Shown piece after piece: positions 15,659-17,929 of a stretch of DNA of 17,929 nucleotides; within the stretch, counting starts at the first letter, position 1; every line of letters begins with the position of its first letter. Both the position numbers and the translations under genes were made by a program. Under the pieces are notes generated by a model. The model saw only the letters and a list, made by a program, of their open reading frames with translations, did not search any database and was not told where the DNA came from. The stretch spans positions 1 through 17,929 of the forward strand of contig JANQFH010000058.1 of the NCBI GenBank assembly GCA_028277945.1, written 5' to 3'. Source of the stretch: Oligoflexia bacterium. Lineage in GTDB: Bacteria > Bdellovibrionota_G > JANQFH01.

Positions 15659-15746
15659 AGGCGTGTGCAACAAGCCTGAGGCGGAATAAAGCGCAGACGA
15701 GCGGAGCGAGGCGAGCCATCCGTCGAAGGCTTGGTTGGACACGCCT
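15659..15746. repeat. Imperfect inverted repeat / large hairpin element between convergent operons
   Basis: The left arm (15659-15677) and right arm (15727-15746) pair over 18 base pairs with one G-G mismatch and one bulged base. Both arms begin AGGC and end GCCT. Inside, a tandem GA/GA internal loop is followed by six more pairs (15680-15685 with 15719-15724, one G-U). The remaining apical part is G-rich. No U tract follows on either strand, so it is not a standard terminator. It sits alone in the 211-base gap between the second MFS gene and the barrel gene; the rest of the gap shows nothing clear. A REP-like repeat, a MITE remnant or a structured RNA are possible. Confidence 0.7.
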
Positions 15747-15801
15747 ATAGAGGTGATACTAAAGGAAAAGAGACCTTACAAAATATTTGCAGAACACTAA
15801 A

Positions 15802-17031
15802 CTAAATGCCGAAGTTGAGGCGGAGGGCGTACATCCGATTGCCATCTTTGCGGCCGAAGATGCCAACCTCTTCTGCATAGGTGGCAAAATCAAAGCTGAA
15901 AATCATCAGATCGAGGCCAACACCTCCGGCGATATAACCCTGGCTAAGCCCTAGACGTAGGGCGACGATCATAGGAAACTTCACTTCCGTACCGATATGA
16001 AACTTGCTCATGAAATCGCCATCACGATTGAGGTCACGAAGGTCTATAGCAAACGCGGTATCAAACATGCCGATTTTAGGACGACTGGCTACACCAATGC
16101 TAACAGACTGCTCGTTACGCACAGGCTCACGTGAGGCTGCCGCTGCCAGTTTGACCGGGTCTTCTCCCTTGGCTTTGCTTGGATCACGCAGGTCTATCTT
16201 AAATGGCGTGTTGCCAATATCCTGCCAAGTGACGGCAAACGAAGGTTGCAAGATACGATGCATCCGTTTGTAAAAATCTTTCTTCATCAAAAAGGGAAAC
16301 TTGAGATCGGATTTCATGCCTAAATCAAAGCCAAATCCGAGATGAGGAAAAAGCAGCGTCTCAAAGGTATCATCAACCTCATCGTTGATGGCAGTAGCAG
16401 AATCCATACGCTCATTTACCGAGCTGCGCACGATGGGCTTTACGGTAAGCCCCACCTGCAGGCGCTTCTCCCAGAAGTTGTGCGCCAGTGCGGTGTAGAA
16501 GATGACATCGGTGATGTTGCGCACATCAAAACTCGGAAAGGATTGATCGCGAAAGGCAAAGGTGATGCGTTCCTCAACAATGGCACCAACCGCAAAGTTT
16601 CTCGCCGTATAGTTGACCAGGCTCAAAGCCGCCCGAACGTTGTTAAACTGGCCAAAACGGGGCGTCACAAAGGCATCCAGTGCCGCTATCGACTCGGCAT
16701 CGCTGTTGGCAGCATCAAGATCGTCAATGAGATCAGTGACATCACCGACAAGCGAGCCAAAGTTTTCGGAAAACTCAAAGGTCGGGTTGAGGAATTGGAA
16801 TTTGCCATCCTTGTCAAGGTCGTTCAAGCCTGCAGGGTTGTAAAAAGGAGCGTCCCTGTCGCCTGGCAGAGCAATAAAGGCGTTACCCATACCGAGCGCA
16901 CGCACGCTACGGTTGATGGCAGGGGATTCTTGCGAAAAGTTTCCCAGCGTATTGAGCTGCGCCATGGCAGGCAGAGCAACAAAGAGCATGAAGATAGCAA
17001 CGGCAAATAGACAGAGCTTATGGAGCTGCAT
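15802..17031 (-). CDS. Outer-membrane beta-barrel protein (TraF/PorV-like), predicted
   Basis: A 409-residue exported protein. The start at 17031 gives a clean type I signal peptide (MQLHK, hydrophobic core, LPAMA with cleavage before Gln25), with AAGGA nine bases upstream. A longer frame from 17133 would only add residues encoded in the previous gene. After the signal come RALGMGNAF (about 44-52) and APFYNPAGL (about 61-69), the N-terminal hallmark shared by FadL-, PorV- and TraF-type barrels. The rest alternates polar and hydrophobic residues in strand-like runs and ends in a beta-strand (MYALRLNFGI). Likely an outer-membrane channel or a structural barrel; the cargo is unknown. It follows the TPR-like lipoprotein gene by 31 bases, so the two probably form one envelope system. 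Confidence 0.8.
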   Translation of the reverse strand: MQLHKLCLFAVAIFMLFVALPAMAQLNTLGNFSQESPAINRSVRALGMGNAFIALPGDRDAPFYNPAGLNDLDKDGKFQFLNPTFEFSENFGSLVGDVTDLIDDLDAANSDAESIAALDAFVTPRFGQFNNVRAALSLVNYTARNFAVGAIVEERITFAFRDQSFPSFDVRNITDVIFYTALAHNFWEKRLQVGLTVKPIVRSSVNERMDSATAINDEVDDTFETLLFPHLGFGFDLGMKSDLKFPFLMKKDFYKRMHRILQPSFAVTWQDIGNTPFKIDLRDPSKAKGEDPVKLAAAASREPVRNEQSVSIGVASRPKIGMFDTAFAIDLRDLNRDGDFMSKFHIGTEVKFPMIVALRLGLSQGYIAGGVGLDLMIFSFDFATYAEEVGIFGRKDGNRMYALRLNFGI

Positions 17032-17062
17032 CACGGTTTTCCTTTCTTCATCTATGAGGACA

Positions 17063-17767
17063 TCAGGGACAGGCGCTAACATCAAATTCAGATTCAAGAT
17101 AGGCGGCAAGGTCCGCAGCAGCTTGTAGGTCATTGTCTATTTGGGTAATCTGCTGGCCAAGATCATTCTGTGAAAAATCTTCAAGTCCAGAGCTTTCAAA
17201 GTTGCCATTGACCTCATCGAGACTGTCTTGAAAACGCTGCTCATCTGCTGTCGAGACCGCATCAAAGGTGTAGTCACAGGGATCATCACTTGCCAGCGCC
17301 CCGATGTCTCCCAAGATGACCGAAATAATCGCCAGCTGCGCAAATCCCAGCTGCAGATAGTTTTGATTGGTCTTGCTGGCATCTGGGATGCTGTCTGCTA
17401 GCAGCGTTTCAGCGCGAAGGATGTCGTTTCTTCCTGCAACGGCAGCAGCAGGCGTCTTGGCTTGAATGGTCTCTAGGTTAGAAAGGCCTGAGGTCTGTCC
17501 TTCGAGAAAATCGGCAAACAGACCGAGATAGGTTGTATCTTCGCCTAAGAAGCCACGCGCAAAAACCGCCGATCCCAAAAGGCCAATGGCTTCGTAGTTC
17601 TCTGGTTCGGCAGCAACAATGGCTTCAAGAATGGTGATGGCGTCGCTGTACTTGGCTTGATCGAGGAGAAACTGGGCATCTTCGATATCACCCTCGGTGC
17701 CACTATTACAACTTACGAACAAAACGAGAGGTAACAACAACAGCGCTCGGCGCAAAAGAGGCAACAT
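17063..17767 (-). CDS. Predicted TPR-like lipoprotein
   Basis: A 234-residue protein with a lipoprotein signal peptide (MLPLLRRALLLLPLVLF then VSC, lipidated Cys20). Residues 28-65 (DAQFLLDQAKYSDAITILEAIVAAEPENYEAIGLLGSAV, read as helix-turn-helix) have the small/large residue spacing of a tetratricopeptide repeat. The remainder is helical and acidic with two late cysteines (Cys in DDPCDY and the penultimate residue), which may pair. GAGGAGG lies 10 bases before the ATG. It is the first gene of an operon with the outer-membrane barrel, suggesting an assembly, partner or accessory role in the periplasm. I do not recognise a specific family, and the TPR call rests on pattern alone. Confidence 0.78.
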   Translation of the reverse strand: MLPLLRRALLLLPLVLFVSCNSGTEGDIEDAQFLLDQAKYSDAITILEAIVAAEPENYEAIGLLGSAVFARGFLGEDTTYLGLFADFLEGQTSGLSNLETIQAKTPAAAVAGRNDILRAETLLADSIPDASKTNQNYLQLGFAQLAIISVILGDIGALASDDPCDYTFDAVSTADEQRFQDSLDEVNGNFESSGLEDFSQNDLGQQITQIDNDLQAAADLAAYLESEFDVSACP

Positions 17768-17857
17768 GTCGATAATCCCTCCTCTAGCTAATTTAGCGGA
17801 TAACGGCGAATGGGCTATTTAGATGGGTTGATCTTGGTGGTAACGGGGTACTTAAAA

Positions 17858-17886
17858 ATGATACCAGCTCTGGCAAACAAAAACAA
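17858..17886 (-). promoter_or_regulatory. Possible promoter for the lipoprotein-barrel operon
   Basis: On the minus strand TTGTTT (17886-17881) and TATCAT (17863-17858) are spaced by 17 bases. The -10 matches five of six positions and the -35 three of six. It would give a leader of about 85 bases before the ATG at 17767. The rest of 17768-17929 shows no gene. Confidence 0.3.
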
Positions 17887-17929
17887 CACCAACTTACCAC
17901 GGGTAGTTTATCACCCTCTCCCTAGAAGG

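Noticed and set aside
15659-15746. Resemblance of the hairpin to an integron attC site
   Set aside because: The right arm contains GTTGGAC, matching the attC core GTTRRRY, and the left arm contains GTGCAAC, one mismatch from RYYYAAC. But the unpaired spacer expected between the two core boxes is missing, there is only one copy, and no integrase or gene cassette pattern is present.
16342-17010. A 222-codon plus-strand open frame inside the barrel gene
   Set aside because: It is entirely antisense to a gene with a clear signal peptide and barrel hallmarks, and its translation is basic and featureless.
17837-17900. 7-base inverted repeat (GTGGTAA and TTACCAC) flanking the possible promoter near 17.87 kb
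   Set aside because: Two 7-mers about 50 bases apart are expected by chance often enough; no further symmetry extends from them.

Overview
The window is a chromosomal stretch from a Gram-negative bacterium. Lipobox signal peptides, a signal-peptide-bearing outer-membrane barrel candidate and a sigma-54 enhancer-binding protein all point that way. Roughly balanced base composition, several lipoproteins of unknown function, a soluble GAF-PAS histidine kinase and the MEP isoprenoid pathway would fit a deltaproteobacterial-grade lineage (Myxococcota, Bdellovibrionota or SAR324-like). That placement is inference; there is no rRNA or other marker here. Coding density is high, no gap exceeds 300 bases, and I see no tRNA, rRNA, CRISPR array or transposase.

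Layout, left to right. 1-573 (+) is the 3' end of a sigma-54-dependent regulator with a Fis-type DNA-binding helix. 592-1916 (-) holds a PEBP/YbhB-family protein followed by an alpha/beta hydrolase, probably one transcription unit. 2049-2627 (+) and 2658-3782 (-) are two convergent lipoprotein genes, the first with a possible lamin-tail-like domain. 3962-4744 (+) encodes a zinc-ribbon plus cobalamin-binding protein with the Wx9EH signature of CarH-type B12 photoreceptors. 4851-5963 (+) is alanine dehydrogenase. It converges on a two-gene (-) operon of a histidine kinase (8145-6400) and a single-domain response regulator (6403-5978).

8385-11482 (-) is a phosphohexomutase gene overlapping a glutamine-dependent NAD synthetase gene by 4 bases. 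Divergent from it, 11595-15590 (+) is a tight three-gene unit: ispG, then two tandem paralogous MFS transporters, the first overlapping ispG by 4 bases. Between this unit and the next convergent operon lies an 88-base imperfect inverted repeat (15659-15746). 15802-17767 (-) is a two-gene operon of a TPR-like lipoprotein and an outer-membrane barrel protein. The last 162 bases carry its probable promoter.

Functionally this is mostly housekeeping metabolism (NAD, alanine, sugar phosphates, isoprenoids) mixed with signalling and envelope proteins. The most unusual item is the DNA-binding-domain-free CarH-like B12 protein with an N-terminal Cys/His cluster. Others worth a look are the ispG-MFS-MFS coupling and the large hairpin element near 15.7 kb.
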